From the NCBI GenBank assembly GCA_903930435.1, contig CAIYYN010000049.1, positions 124,001 through 188,000 of the forward strand: DNA of 64,000 bases. Reading direction: 5' to 3'. This document shows, in pieces, positions 56,692 to 64,000 of the stretch. The notes beneath the pieces were generated by a model. That model was not told the origin of the DNA. It did not search any database and saw only the letters and a list, made by a program, of their open reading frames with translations. The stretch comes from an uncultured Hyphomicrobiales bacterium. GTDB lineage: Bacteria > Pseudomonadota > Alphaproteobacteria > Rhizobiales > Ancalomicrobiaceae. The stretch's first letter is position 1. Each line of letters opens with the position of its first letter. Position numbers and translations under genes: made by a program.

Positions 56692-57285
56692 ATGTCGACA
56701 ATGCTGTGTGTGCTAAGTATTGCGGGGAACCTTCTGTGTCGGACCGGAGATGGCGTCATCCTGACGCCATGGCTGGAGCGCGATGCGGGGCAGGCGCATA
56801 ACCCGGTGGCCTATGCGGCGATGATCAAGCCGATCGTGAGCGGATCTGCGGATAGATTCGCCCCCTGGTTTCTGATCGGCCTGCCATCGTTTGATCGACT
56901 AGCGGCGAAGGGTGCGATGTACATCGACGATTGCGTCAAATATGTTGCCGTCCAAGCGCAGGATCAGCGTAACCAGTTTATCGCTGTAGCAGCCATGTAT
57001 GCGCTGGATATTGATGACAAGGTAAATCTTATCCGACGACTGCTTCAATACTACGAACTCGGCCTCATCTCTGAAAGCTGGATCTATCGGGTTGTCGATT
57101 TAACCCATTATCCTCGTGTCTTTGTTGAACATTATCTCGACGCTCGTGTGCAAGCTATTCTCATCGATATTCGGAGCCAGCCGGGCATTTCCGACGGGAT
57201 GAAAGAATCCCTTGCCAGGATCTTGCGTGGCCAGACGCTCTGGGCGCTTCAATGGCAAAGGCGGATGGAGTTCGGGCATGATTGA
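56692..57285 (+). CDS. Unrecognised protein of 197 residues
   Basis: I do not recognise this family. GGAGG lies 5 bases before the ATG and the composition looks coding throughout. The protein is mainly helical and soluble, with a mildly hydrophobic first 15 residues that are not a clear signal peptide. It has several aromatic segments (LLQYYELGLISESWIYRV, HYPRVFVEHYLDARVQ) and ends MEFGHD. No metal-binding or catalytic motif stands out. It lies alone between the inverted-repeat element and the flavin monooxygenase gene, in a stretch where conserved gene order is broken. Confidence 0.65.
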   Translation: MSTMLCVLSIAGNLLCRTGDGVILTPWLERDAGQAHNPVAYAAMIKPIVSGSADRFAPWFLIGLPSFDRLAAKGAMYIDDCVKYVAVQAQDQRNQFIAVAAMYALDIDDKVNLIRRLLQYYELGLISESWIYRVVDLTHYPRVFVEHYLDARVQAILIDIRSQPGISDGMKESLARILRGQTLWALQWQRRMEFGHD

Positions 57286-57597
57286 ACGATCTGGGAGCGC
57301 AATCCCCTTGGCGTGGGGCGGTTTTCCCCACACCCCCCCTGCCTTGTCAGCCAAAAACGCCGGGCACCAATGGCGTGGGTGCATGGCTTCTCCGGGTGCT
57401 CCACGCGGATCAAGCGCTTGGCAGGATTTCGGCTAAATCGGGCATTTGCGAGCTTGGTTTGGTCGCCAGCGCCGCGCTTGCAACCTCAATTGATCCTCGT
57501 CATAGTTGATAACGATTGGCTTATGTCCGGCGGAAGACCGGGCAAGGACAACGGCGGCAGGGCCATGACCTGACCGCAGGATCCCGGGGAGGACACC
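57286..57597. other. Upstream region of the flavin monooxygenase gene
   Basis: About 310 bases without a supported gene. A short GC-rich dyad (GTGGGG ... CCCCAC) near 57314-57333 may terminate the preceding gene. The rest probably holds the promoter of the monooxygenase gene. Confidence 0.35.
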
Positions 57598-59397
57598 ATG
57601 CTCGATACAACACCGAACGCACGCGTCGGCGCATTTCTAAATCGATTTGGAACAGCGCTTGCCCAAGGCGACATCGACGCCGCCGTCGATCTCTTTGCCG
57701 AAGACTGCTACTGGCGCGATCTCATTGCCTTTACGTGGAATATCAAGACCATGGAGGGCCGCGCACAGGTGCGATCCATGCTGGAGGCGTGCCTCTCCAA
57801 CGTCAAACCGACGCATTGGCAGGTGGCCGATGGCGAGACCGCGACAGAGAGCGCCGGGCTGCTGGAGGCTTGGATCTCGTTTGAGACAGGCGTCGCGCGG
57901 GGCTATGGTCTCATCCGCATCAAGGACGGGCGGATCTGGACCTTGCTTACCACGATGGCGGAACTGAAGGGCCACGAGGAAAAATCTGGCTTTACCCGGC
58001 CGCTCGGTGCCAAGCACGGCGTCAACCCCGGCGCAAAATCCTGGAAGGAAGAGCGCGAGGAGGAGGCGGCAACGCTCGGCTTCACCAAGCAGCCCTATGT
58101 CGTCATCCTCGGCGGTGGACAGGGCGGCATCGCGCTCGGTGCACGCCTGCGGCAACTGGGCGTTCCGACCATTATCGTGGAGAAAAACGCGCGTCCCGGC
58201 GACAGCTGGCGCAAGCGCTACAAGTCGCTCTGCCTGCATGATCCCGTCTGGTACGACCATTTGCCATATCTCGATTTTCCCAAGAATTGGCCCATCTTCT
58301 CACCCAAGGACAAGATCGGCGACTGGCTGGAAATGTACACCAAGGTCATGGAGCTGAACTATTGGACCAATACGACGGCCAAGAGCGCCAAATTCGATGA
58401 GGCCACCAAGGAATGGACCGTCGTCGTCGAGCGAGACGGCAAGGAAATCGTGCTGAAGCCAAAGCAGCTTGTCTTTGCAACTGGCATGTCGGGCAAGGCA
58501 AATGTGCCCAAATTCAAGGGCATGGAGACTTTCAAGGGCGAGCAGCATCATTCATCCAGCCATCCCGGCCCGGATGGGTACAAGGGCAAGCGTGTCGTCG
58601 TCATCGGCTCGAACAATTCCGCTCATGATATTTGCGCGGCGCTCTATGAAAACGGCGTCGACGTCACGATGATCCAGCGCTCGACAACGCATATCGTGCG
58701 CTCGGACTCGCTCATGGAAATCGGGTTGGGTGGCCTTTATTCAGAACGCGCGGTCAATGCGGGGATGACGACAGCCAAGGCGGATCTGATCTTTGCGTCA
58801 TTGCCCTATGCGATCCTGCACACATTCCAGAAACCGGTGTACGACAAGATCCGCGAAGTCGATGCCGACTTTTATGCGGCGCTCGAAAAGGCCGGTTTCC
58901 AGCTCGATTTTGGCCCGGACGACAGCGGTCTCTTCATGAAATACCTGCGCCGTGGGTCCGGCTATTACATCGATATCGGGGCCTCCCAACTGATCATCGA
59001 TGGCAAGATCAAGCTTGTCGGCGGTCAGGTCGAGGAAATCACTGCAGACGGGGTCAAATTGACCGATGGTCGCGAAATCCCGGCGGACGTGATCGTCTAT
59101 GCCACGGGCTATGGCTCGATGAACGGCTGGATTGCCGATCTGATCGATCAGAAGACGGCGGACAAGGTGGGCAAGGTCTGGGGTCTTGGCTCCAACACGC
59201 CGAAAGATCCGGGCCCATGGGAAGGTGAGCAGCGCAACATGTGGAAGCCGACCCAGCAGGAAGCCCTCTGGATGCACGGCGGCAATCTGCATCAGTCGCG
59301 GCATTATTCGCAATTCCTGTCGTTGCAGCTGAAGGCGCGCTACGAAGGCATTCCAACGCCCGTCTACGCTTTGCAGCCAAGCTACCATAAAGGCTGA
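57598..59397 (+). CDS. Flavin-containing monooxygenase with N-terminal NTF2/SnoaL-like domain
   Basis: A two-part flavoenzyme of 599 residues. Residues 1-125 form an NTF2-like (SnoaL) domain (FGTALAQGDIDAAVDLFAEDC, WISFETGVARGYGLIRIKDG). From about 160 a FAD/NAD(P) monooxygenase follows: FAD motif VILGGGQGGIALGARL near 163, GDSWRKRYKSLCLHDP, and NADPH motif VVVIGSNNSAHDICAAL near 336. Between them are FATGMSG, and VIVYATGYGSMNGW near 498. This matches FMO/Baeyer-Villiger-type oxygenases rather than simple dehydrogenases, though the full BVMO fingerprint is not evident. Substrate unknown. The ribosome site GGGGAGG lies 7-8 bases before ATG. Confidence 0.9.
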   Translation: MLDTTPNARVGAFLNRFGTALAQGDIDAAVDLFAEDCYWRDLIAFTWNIKTMEGRAQVRSMLEACLSNVKPTHWQVADGETATESAGLLEAWISFETGVARGYGLIRIKDGRIWTLLTTMAELKGHEEKSGFTRPLGAKHGVNPGAKSWKEEREEEAATLGFTKQPYVVILGGGQGGIALGARLRQLGVPTIIVEKNARPGDSWRKRYKSLCLHDPVWYDHLPYLDFPKNWPIFSPKDKIGDWLEMYTKVMELNYWTNTTAKSAKFDEATKEWTVVVERDGKEIVLKPKQLVFATGMSGKANVPKFKGMETFKGEQHHSSSHPGPDGYKGKRVVVIGSNNSAHDICAALYENGVDVTMIQRSTTHIVRSDSLMEIGLGGLYSERAVNAGMTTAKADLIFASLPYAILHTFQKPVYDKIREVDADFYAALEKAGFQLDFGPDDSGLFMKYLRRGSGYYIDIGASQLIIDGKIKLVGGQVEEITADGVKLTDGREIPADVIVYATGYGSMNGWIADLIDQKTADKVGKVWGLGSNTPKDPGPWEGEQRNMWKPTQQEALWMHGGNLHQSRHYSQFLSLQLKARYEGIPTPVYALQPSYHKG

Positions 59398-59640
59398 GGT
59401 CGCCGAAAACGGGGCAGGGGAGGAGAATGCCTCGCTTGCCCCATTTCCTGCCGGAGAAATCGCATTATGTTGTTGCCGGTGATGCGAGTGGCGTATTCGC
59501 GCTAGACCTTCGGCCTTCGCGGGGCTACTGACATGCGCATCATTCGCGGCGTCGATGCGCTATCGGCTCCGCCTATCTGGAGAACCGGCCCAGCGCCTTC
59601 GCGTGCCGCAGTCGGGTCGATTTTGGCAAAGGCGATATCC

Positions 59641-60939
59641 ATGAACGCTTCCGCACCGCAAAACCTGTTTCCCGGCTTTTTCTCCGAGACATTGGCGTCG
59701 TCAGATCCGATGCTGTTTGGCTCCATCACGGATGAGCTGACGCGCCAGTCGGATGAAATCGAGCTGATCGCCTCGGAAAACATCGTCTCGCGCGCCGTTC
59801 TGGAAGCCCAGGGTTCGGTGATGACGAACAAATATGCCGAGGGCTATCCGGGCAAGCGCTATTACGGCGGCTGCGAATATGTCGACGTGGCAGAGAGCCT
59901 CGCCATCGAGCGGGCAAAAGCGATCTTCGGCGCCGAATACGCCAATGTGCAGCCGCATTCAGGCGCGCAGGCAAATCAGGCCGTCTTTTTCACACTGCTG
60001 TCGCCGGGCGATGCCTTCATGGGCCTCGATCTCGCCTGCGGTGGACATTTGACGCATGGCTCGCCCGTCAACCAGTCCGGCAAGTGGTTCAAGCCGGTGC
60101 CTTACAAGGTTCGCCCTGACACGCATCTGATCGACATGGACGAAGTCCGTGATCTCGCCCGCGCCAACAAGCCGAAGCTCATCATCGCCGGTGGATCGGG
60201 CTATCCACGCATCATCGATTTCAAGGCGTTTCGAGAGATTGCCGATGAAGTCGGAGCCTATTTCATGGTCGACATGGCGCATTTCGCCGGTCTGGTCGCA
60301 GGTGGCGCGCATCCCAATCCGCTCGATCATGCCCATGTCGTCACCACGACGACGCACAAGACGCTGCGCGGCCCGCGTGGCGGCATGATCCTGTCGCGTG
60401 ATGCTGACCTCGGCAAGAAGATTAATTCCGCCGTATTCCCTGGTCTGCAAGGCGGGCCACTGATGCATGTGATCGCGGCCAAGGCGGTCGCCTTTGGCGA
60501 GGCGCTGCGCCCGGAATTCAAGATTTATGCGCAGAACGTCGTTGCCAACGCCAGGGCGCTCGCCGAAAGCCTGAAGGAAGAGGGTCTCGATCTCGTTTCA
60601 GGTGGCACCGATACCCACCTGATGCTCGTCGATCTGCGCCCGAAGAACACCTTTGGCAATGTGACGGAAAAGGCGCTGAAGCGCGCCCATATCACTTGCA
60701 ACAAGAACGGCATTCCGTTCGATCCTGCGAAGCCGATGGTGACCTCCGGCGTTCGTCTCGGCACCCCGGCGGGCACCACGCGCGGCTTCGGGACGGCTGA
60801 GTTCCGGGCCATCGGCAAGATGATCGGCGAAGTCGTCAACGGCTTGCAGAAAAATGGCGAGTTGGGCGATGGGCAGGTCGAAGCCCGCGTCAAGGAAGAG
60901 GCGACTGCGCTTTGCCGCCGGTTCCCGATCTACGGGTGA
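59641..60939 (+). CDS. glyA: Serine hydroxymethyltransferase
   Basis: PLP enzyme interconverting serine and glycine with tetrahydrofolate. The 432-residue length and start at ATG 59641 fit the family; an upstream in-frame ATG at 59533 would add 36 unlikely residues. Motifs: [10 protein letters not shown] near 38, [12 protein letters not shown] near 64, [12 protein letters not shown] near 204, and the PLP Lys in [15 protein letters not shown] near 234. In rhizobia it normally precedes nrdR and ribD on one strand; here ribD runs the other way. Confidence 0.97.
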   Translation: MNASAPQNLFPGFFSETLASSDPMLFGSITDELTRQSDEIELIASENIVSRAVLEAQGSVMTNKYAEGYPGKRYYGGCEYVDVAESLAIERAKAIFGAEYANVQPHSGAQANQAVFFTLLSPGDAFMGLDLACGGHLTHGSPVNQSGKWFKPVPYKVRPDTHLIDMDEVRDLARANKPKLIIAGGSGYPRIIDFKAFREIADEVGAYFMVDMAHFAGLVAGGAHPNPLDHAHVVTTTTHKTLRGPRGGMILSRDADLGKKINSAVFPGLQGGPLMHVIAAKAVAFGEALRPEFKIYAQNVVANARALAESLKEEGLDLVSGGTDTHLMLVDLRPKNTFGNVTEKALKRAHITCNKNGIPFDPAKPMVTSGVRLGTPAGTTRGFGTAEFRAIGKMIGEVVNGLQKNGELGDGQVEARVKEEATALCRRFPIYG

Positions 60940-60975
60940 GTCTGTCGACGGATCTGATGTGATGCCAACCGGTTC

Positions 60976-61151
60976 ATCCCTCCCTAACGGGGAGGGTCCG
61001 GCGGAGCCGGGGGCGGGGTGACTGCCACGAACTGCGTGTCATTCGGTAGAGCGCCCCACCCGCCGCTGCGCGTCGACCTCCCCGCAGCGGGGAGGTAGGG
61101 TTTGGTGCGTGGACTGTTGCTTCATTCCTCCCTGCGGGGAGGTAGAGTGGA
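60976..61151. repeat. REP-like palindromic element cluster between glyA and nrdR
   Basis: Three GC-rich palindromes with CCTCC/GGAGG cores occur in a row: 60978-60996, 61077-61095 and 61127-61142. A fourth small hairpin, CCGGC-GGA-GCCGG, is at 60998-61010. The first two and their flanks (GGCGGGGTG and CCCCACCCGCC) are in opposite orientation, as in REP/BIME elements of Alphaproteobacteria; the third is a partial copy. It fills most of the 350-base gap; the remaining part up to nrdR holds no gene. Confidence 0.8.
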
Positions 61152-61289
61152 TGTTTGCATTGTTTCGTTATCAATCGCTAGATTTCTGTCCTGTGTGGCC
61201 TGCTAGCCCTTGAAATTCTCTCCCGGTAGGGGCGAAATATCCGCCCATACCGGCGCAGTGAAGCACGGTCAAACGAGACGAGGTCCTTC

Positions 61290-61757
61290 ATGCGTTGTCC
61301 CTATTGTGCTGGCGATGACACCCAGGTGAAGGATTCTCGTCCGACCGAAGATGGGGCGGCCATTCGTCGTCGGCGCGTCTGTTCGTCGTGCGGGGGGCGA
61401 TTTACGACCTTCGAGCGTGTGCAATTGCGTGAACTGACGGTGATCAAGCGCTCCGGTCGCCGGGTTCCGTTTGACCGGGACAAGTTGCTACGGTCCGTTG
61501 AAATCGCGCTGCGCAAGCGGTCGGTTGATCCCGAGAAGATTGAGCGGATGGTATCCGGCATCGTCCGTCAGTTGGAAAGCCTCGGCGAATCCGAGGTCCA
61601 TACGGAGCAAATCGGCGAATTGTTGATGGAGGGCCTGAAGGGCCTCGACGATGTTGCCTATGTCCGTTTTGCCTCGGTTTATCGCAATTTCCGCGAGGCG
61701 AAGGATTTCGAAGCGGTTCTCGACGAACTGAGCGATGTCGAGAAAAAGCCGTCCTGA
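61290..61757 (+). CDS. nrdR: Transcriptional repressor NrdR
   Basis: Nucleotide-sensing repressor of ribonucleotide reductase genes. The 155-residue protein has a zinc ribbon (Cys3, Cys6, Cys31, Cys34; CPYC and CSSC), then an ATP-cone with [20 protein letters not shown] and the C-terminal [17 protein letters not shown] block. Length and motifs are standard. No NrdR box pair was noted near it. Confidence 0.97.
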   Translation: MRCPYCAGDDTQVKDSRPTEDGAAIRRRRVCSSCGGRFTTFERVQLRELTVIKRSGRRVPFDRDKLLRSVEIALRKRSVDPEKIERMVSGIVRQLESLGESEVHTEQIGELLMEGLKGLDDVAYVRFASVYRNFREAKDFEAVLDELSDVEKKPS

Positions 61758-61766
61758 AACGCAAAA

Positions 61767-61798
61767 GATCTGGTCAAGGCATGGGCCAAAACCAGATC
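61767..61798. terminator. Dyad between convergent nrdR and L,D-transpeptidase genes
   Basis: GATCTGGT at 61767-61774 and ACCAGATC at 61791-61798 form an 8-bp perfect stem around a 16-base loop. There is no strong T run, so termination here is only a possibility. Confidence 0.35.
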
Positions 61799-61854
61799 CA
61801 AGCGCATGCAGTGATCACGGACGGATAGGGCGGTAGGCCCGCCCAAAATCCTGC

Positions 61855-63150
61855 TTATTCGTCCATCACGTTCGCGAGTTGGGCCAGTTCACCGATCCCG
61901 TCGCGGCCATAGATGTCATCGCGGAAATGGATGACGCCTTCGTGAGTCGCCCAGGCGGTAATGTAGTTCGTGTAGACGGGAACCGGCGTCTTCAGGTGAA
62001 CTTCGTTGTTGTTGCCTGCGGCGATGGCCGCATCAACCTGCTGCTCGTTCCAGTTCGGCGTATCCCGCAATAGCCAGATCACGACATCGCGCACGTTCTG
62101 GATGCGCATGCAGCCAGATGAGTGGAAGCGCTGATTGTCGCCAAACAGGTTCCGGAACGGCGTGTCGTGCATATAGACGTCGTACTGGTTCGGGAAATTG
62201 ATCTTGATCGTTGCCATCGCGTTGATCTCGCCCGGATCCTGGCGGAACGCGAATTTAGCGGCATCGTCGGATTCCCAATTGATCGTTGTCGGATCAATCT
62301 CGCGACCCTTGTTATCGAAGATACGGATATGCTCATCCGCAAGATAGTTCGGATCTTTCTGCATGTGCGGGATCAGGTCCTTGCGGATGATCGAAACCGG
62401 AACATGCCAATAGGGATAGAAGATCACTTCATTGATCTTCGAGGACAAGATCGGGGTCTGGCGGGTGATCTGACCGACGACGGCGTTGTGGCGCTGGACG
62501 ACACGACCACCTTCAACGACTTCCATTTCCGCTGCGGGAATATTCACGAAGACAAAGCGCTCGCCGAGGAATCCCGACATGGAACGAACCCGGATCAGGT
62601 TCGTCTCCAACTGCTGCAGCCGGGTTTCTGCCGTCACATTCATGATATCAAACAACGGCTTCTCAACGACACCTGTTGCCAGCATTCCATGGCGGACCTG
62701 GAACCGGCGGACTGCGGCCTCGACATAGCTGTCAAAGATCTCGGAAAAACCAACCTGCTGCGGCGGCAGATCACCTGAAATCGTCAGGCGCTGGCGCAAT
62801 TGGGTGACTGACGCTAGCCGGCTGCCAATCTTGAGCCGGGTTCGGTCATCAACGCGCGGCCAACCACCACGCGCGACGATATCTTGCATCGATGGAATGG
62901 CAGATTCGATGTTCAGTGCCGTGTCGGGTGACAGCAGGGGGTGATCTGATTTCAATTCATCGACGGGCGTAACGGCACCGTCGTCAAACTTTTCATGCCA
63001 TTCCTGATGTTGCTGCGTCTGCATCAGTTGGTCGAGGGCCGTTTCTGCGGCAAGAGACGGGACAATCTGTGCCGCGAAGGCCGCAGTCGCACCTGCCATC
63101 AGCGCTCGCCGTGAAAGACGGGGCTGGCCATAGACTGCCCGACTGCTCAT
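61855..63150 (-). CDS. Tat-exported L,D-transpeptidase (YkuD fold)
   Basis: Peptidoglycan cross-linking or protein-anchoring enzyme of the LdtP/YcbB type. The signal region SRRALMAGATAAFAAQIVPS looks twin-arginine. A peptidoglycan-binding segment (SYVEAAVRRFQVRHGML near residue 160) precedes the YkuD domain with RFVFVNIPAAEMEV, YMHDTPFRNLFGDN and the catalytic HSSGCMR near 340. I prefer ATG 63150; ATG 63189 and a TTG at 63201 are in frame upstream. An LdtR-like regulator gene lies upstream on the same strand. Confidence 0.93.
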   Translation of the reverse strand: MSSRAVYGQPRLSRRALMAGATAAFAAQIVPSLAAETALDQLMQTQQHQEWHEKFDDGAVTPVDELKSDHPLLSPDTALNIESAIPSMQDIVARGGWPRVDDRTRLKIGSRLASVTQLRQRLTISGDLPPQQVGFSEIFDSYVEAAVRRFQVRHGMLATGVVEKPLFDIMNVTAETRLQQLETNLIRVRSMSGFLGERFVFVNIPAAEMEVVEGGRVVQRHNAVVGQITRQTPILSSKINEVIFYPYWHVPVSIIRKDLIPHMQKDPNYLADEHIRIFDNKGREIDPTTINWESDDAAKFAFRQDPGEINAMATIKINFPNQYDVYMHDTPFRNLFGDNQRFHSSGCMRIQNVRDVVIWLLRDTPNWNEQQVDAAIAAGNNNEVHLKTPVPVYTNYITAWATHEGVIHFRDDIYGRDGIGELAQLANVMDE

Positions 63151-63649
63151 CGATAGTGCTTTCCCGTCAGACACGTCCAGACTCTCCATTTCACTTCGCA
63201 AGACCGCTGGGCGTGACTCGCAGGATCTCGCGCACCGGTTAACATGATCAGCCCATCTGTCGCAACGACACTTCCGAGACTGTCGCAGCTCAAAGTATGA
63301 TCAATCATCAGACTTTAATGTGTTGCATGCGCATTGCCTTGCCACCCAGCCGTCTGAAAACAGGTGACTGAAGCGTGCACGTGCGCTGGATCGCATGGCA
63401 ATGTGGCTGATTCATGAAATTGAGTGCTTATGAAATTGCGATATCTGCTAAAAATGCGCCTCAATCGGTATCGATTTTCAAACAAGCGACCAACAAAAAG
63501 CCCCTTCGCAGGAGGCTGCGAAGGGGCGTTTGGGAAATCGCCTCGAAAGTTCTTGCTGCCGATCAGCTTCGCCGACGTGACCGAGGCTGCGGGAGTGGTC
63601 AATACCGCAGGTCTGCCAAGAGGATGATTTGGATCGACAGACCGAAGTT
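63151..63649. other. Region between ldtR and the L,D-transpeptidase gene
   Basis: About 500 bases without a supported gene. It contains the ldtR terminator (63500-63527) and a rather A/T-rich stretch at 63400-63490. The transpeptidase promoter and any LdtR operator should lie at 63151-63480; I could not mark one. Confidence 0.4.
63500..63527 (-). terminator. Terminator downstream of ldtR
   Basis: An 11-bp perfect GC-rich stem (63500-63510 with 63517-63527) with a 6-base loop is followed on the minus strand by TTTTTG. It lies 122 bases past the ldtR stop, leaving a 3' untranslated tail. Confidence 0.85.
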
Positions 63650-64000
63650 TCAGAGACGATACAGGATCTGATCGGTCCAGAAACGTTCGAGCCGATGCAG
63701 AGATTTGTTGAGAGTACGGAATTCCTGCGGACCGATCCCGCCGACCTGCTCGATGGAGCGCATATGGCGATCATAGAGCCGTTCGATAACGTCTGCGATC
63801 GCACGGCCCTTTTCTGTCAGGCTGATGCGGACCGAGCGGCGGTCAATTCGTGAGCGTTCGTGCTTTACGTAGTTTCCGTCAACAAGCTTCTTCAGATTGT
63901 AGGACACGTTGGAGCCGAGATAGTAGCCGCGTGTGCGCAGTTCACCGGCGGTCAATTCAGATCCACCGATATTGAACAGCAAAAGAGCCTGCACTGCGTT
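63650..64000 (-). CDS. ldtR: MarR-family regulator LdtR, 5' end beyond the window
   Basis: Winged-helix regulator; only the C-terminal part (about 116 residues) is in the window, and the frame runs off the end. The stretch ELRTRGYYLGSNVSYNLKKL is the recognition-helix region that I know from LdtR of Rhizobiaceae and Liberibacter, where it controls an L,D-transpeptidase gene and stress tolerance. RSRIDRRSVRISLTEKG is the wing. The adjacent downstream L,D-transpeptidase gene on the same strand supports the name. Confidence 0.88.
   Translation of the reverse strand, partial: NAVQALLLFNIGGSELTAGELRTRGYYLGSNVSYNLKKLVDGNYVKHERSRIDRRSVRISLTEKGRAIADVIERLYDRHMRSIEQVGGIGPQEFRTLNKSLHRLERFWTDQILYRL

Noticed and set aside
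57516-57884. 122-residue frame overlapping the start of the NTF2-FMO gene
   Set aside because: Arg-rich shadow of the real gene in another frame, with no domain or ribosome site.
1-64000. tRNA genes, rRNA genes, tmRNA, CRISPR arrays, prophage
   Set aside because: No TPsiC-arm-like cloverleaf, rRNA core sequence, regularly spaced repeats or phage structural genes were found when reading both strands by eye; a tRNA scan would be the decisive test.

Overview
The window is a gene-dense stretch of an alphaproteobacterial chromosome, most likely order Hyphomicrobiales (Rhizobiales). The evidence is gene order and family type: rpsF-rpsR-DUF2232-rplI-dnaB-radA-cvpA-purF, fabD-fabG-acpP-fabF-mltG-yicC-gmk, dapA-smpB-UDGb-NYN-rpoZ-rsh, hppA/thiL/nusB/ribH/ribE/ribD, two Omp2b-type porins, and an LdtR-like regulator next to an L,D-transpeptidase. 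I cannot name the genus. I saw no tRNA, rRNA, CRISPR array, prophage or intact insertion sequence.

Layout. 0-4 kb: a 5'-truncated GGDEF-EAL protein, a sugar 1-dehydrogenase and a soluble PAS chemoreceptor. 4-8.5 kb: NnrU, then the envelope/ribosome-assembly run TPR protein-bamB-der. 8.5-17.5 kb (minus strand): rpsF-rpsR-DUF2232-rplI, then dnaB, radA, cvpA and purF-SDR. The dnaB upstream region carries a perfect DnaA box and a CtrA-type half-site, and radA is preceded by a 10-bp palindrome. 18.6-26.6 kb (plus): fatty-acid synthesis genes, then mltG, yicC, gmk and holC. 26.7-33.2 kb: small secreted proteins, an ABC-F ATPase, a CtrA-box-preceded small protein, a methyltransferase, a DUF1501 protein and galE. 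33.5-37.1 kb: two paralogous porins separated by 853 bases without a gene. 37.1-40.3 kb: an alpha/beta hydrolase and a soluble lytic transglycosylase. 40.7-46.8 kb: dapA, smpB, a uracil-DNA glycosylase, a NYN protein, rpoZ and the (p)ppGpp synthetase/hydrolase. 47-56.2 kb (mostly minus): hppA, thiL, nusB, ribH, ribE and ribD, with a three-gene FAD-dehydrogenase/VOC/carboxymuconolactone-decarboxylase-like block lodged between nusB and thiL. 56.2-61.3 kb: an accessory-looking junction with a 36-bp perfect inverted repeat, an unrecognised protein, an NTF2-flavin monooxygenase fusion, and glyA and nrdR separated by REP-like palindromes. 61.8-64 kb: an L,D-transpeptidase and the 3' part of ldtR.

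Most genes are housekeeping: translation, replication and repair, lipid and cell-wall synthesis, riboflavin/thiamine cofactors and the stringent response. The parts least explained by conserved gene order are the nusB/thiL insertion (50.4-53.3 kb), the ribD/glyA junction with its repeats (56.2-61.2 kb), the inter-porin spacer, and the regulatory sites upstream of dnaB, radA and the 65-residue protein at 29.8 kb. I found no clear evidence of a wholly new multi-gene system. The strongest leads are the two accessory flavoenzyme loci and the cell-cycle-type regulatory sites.
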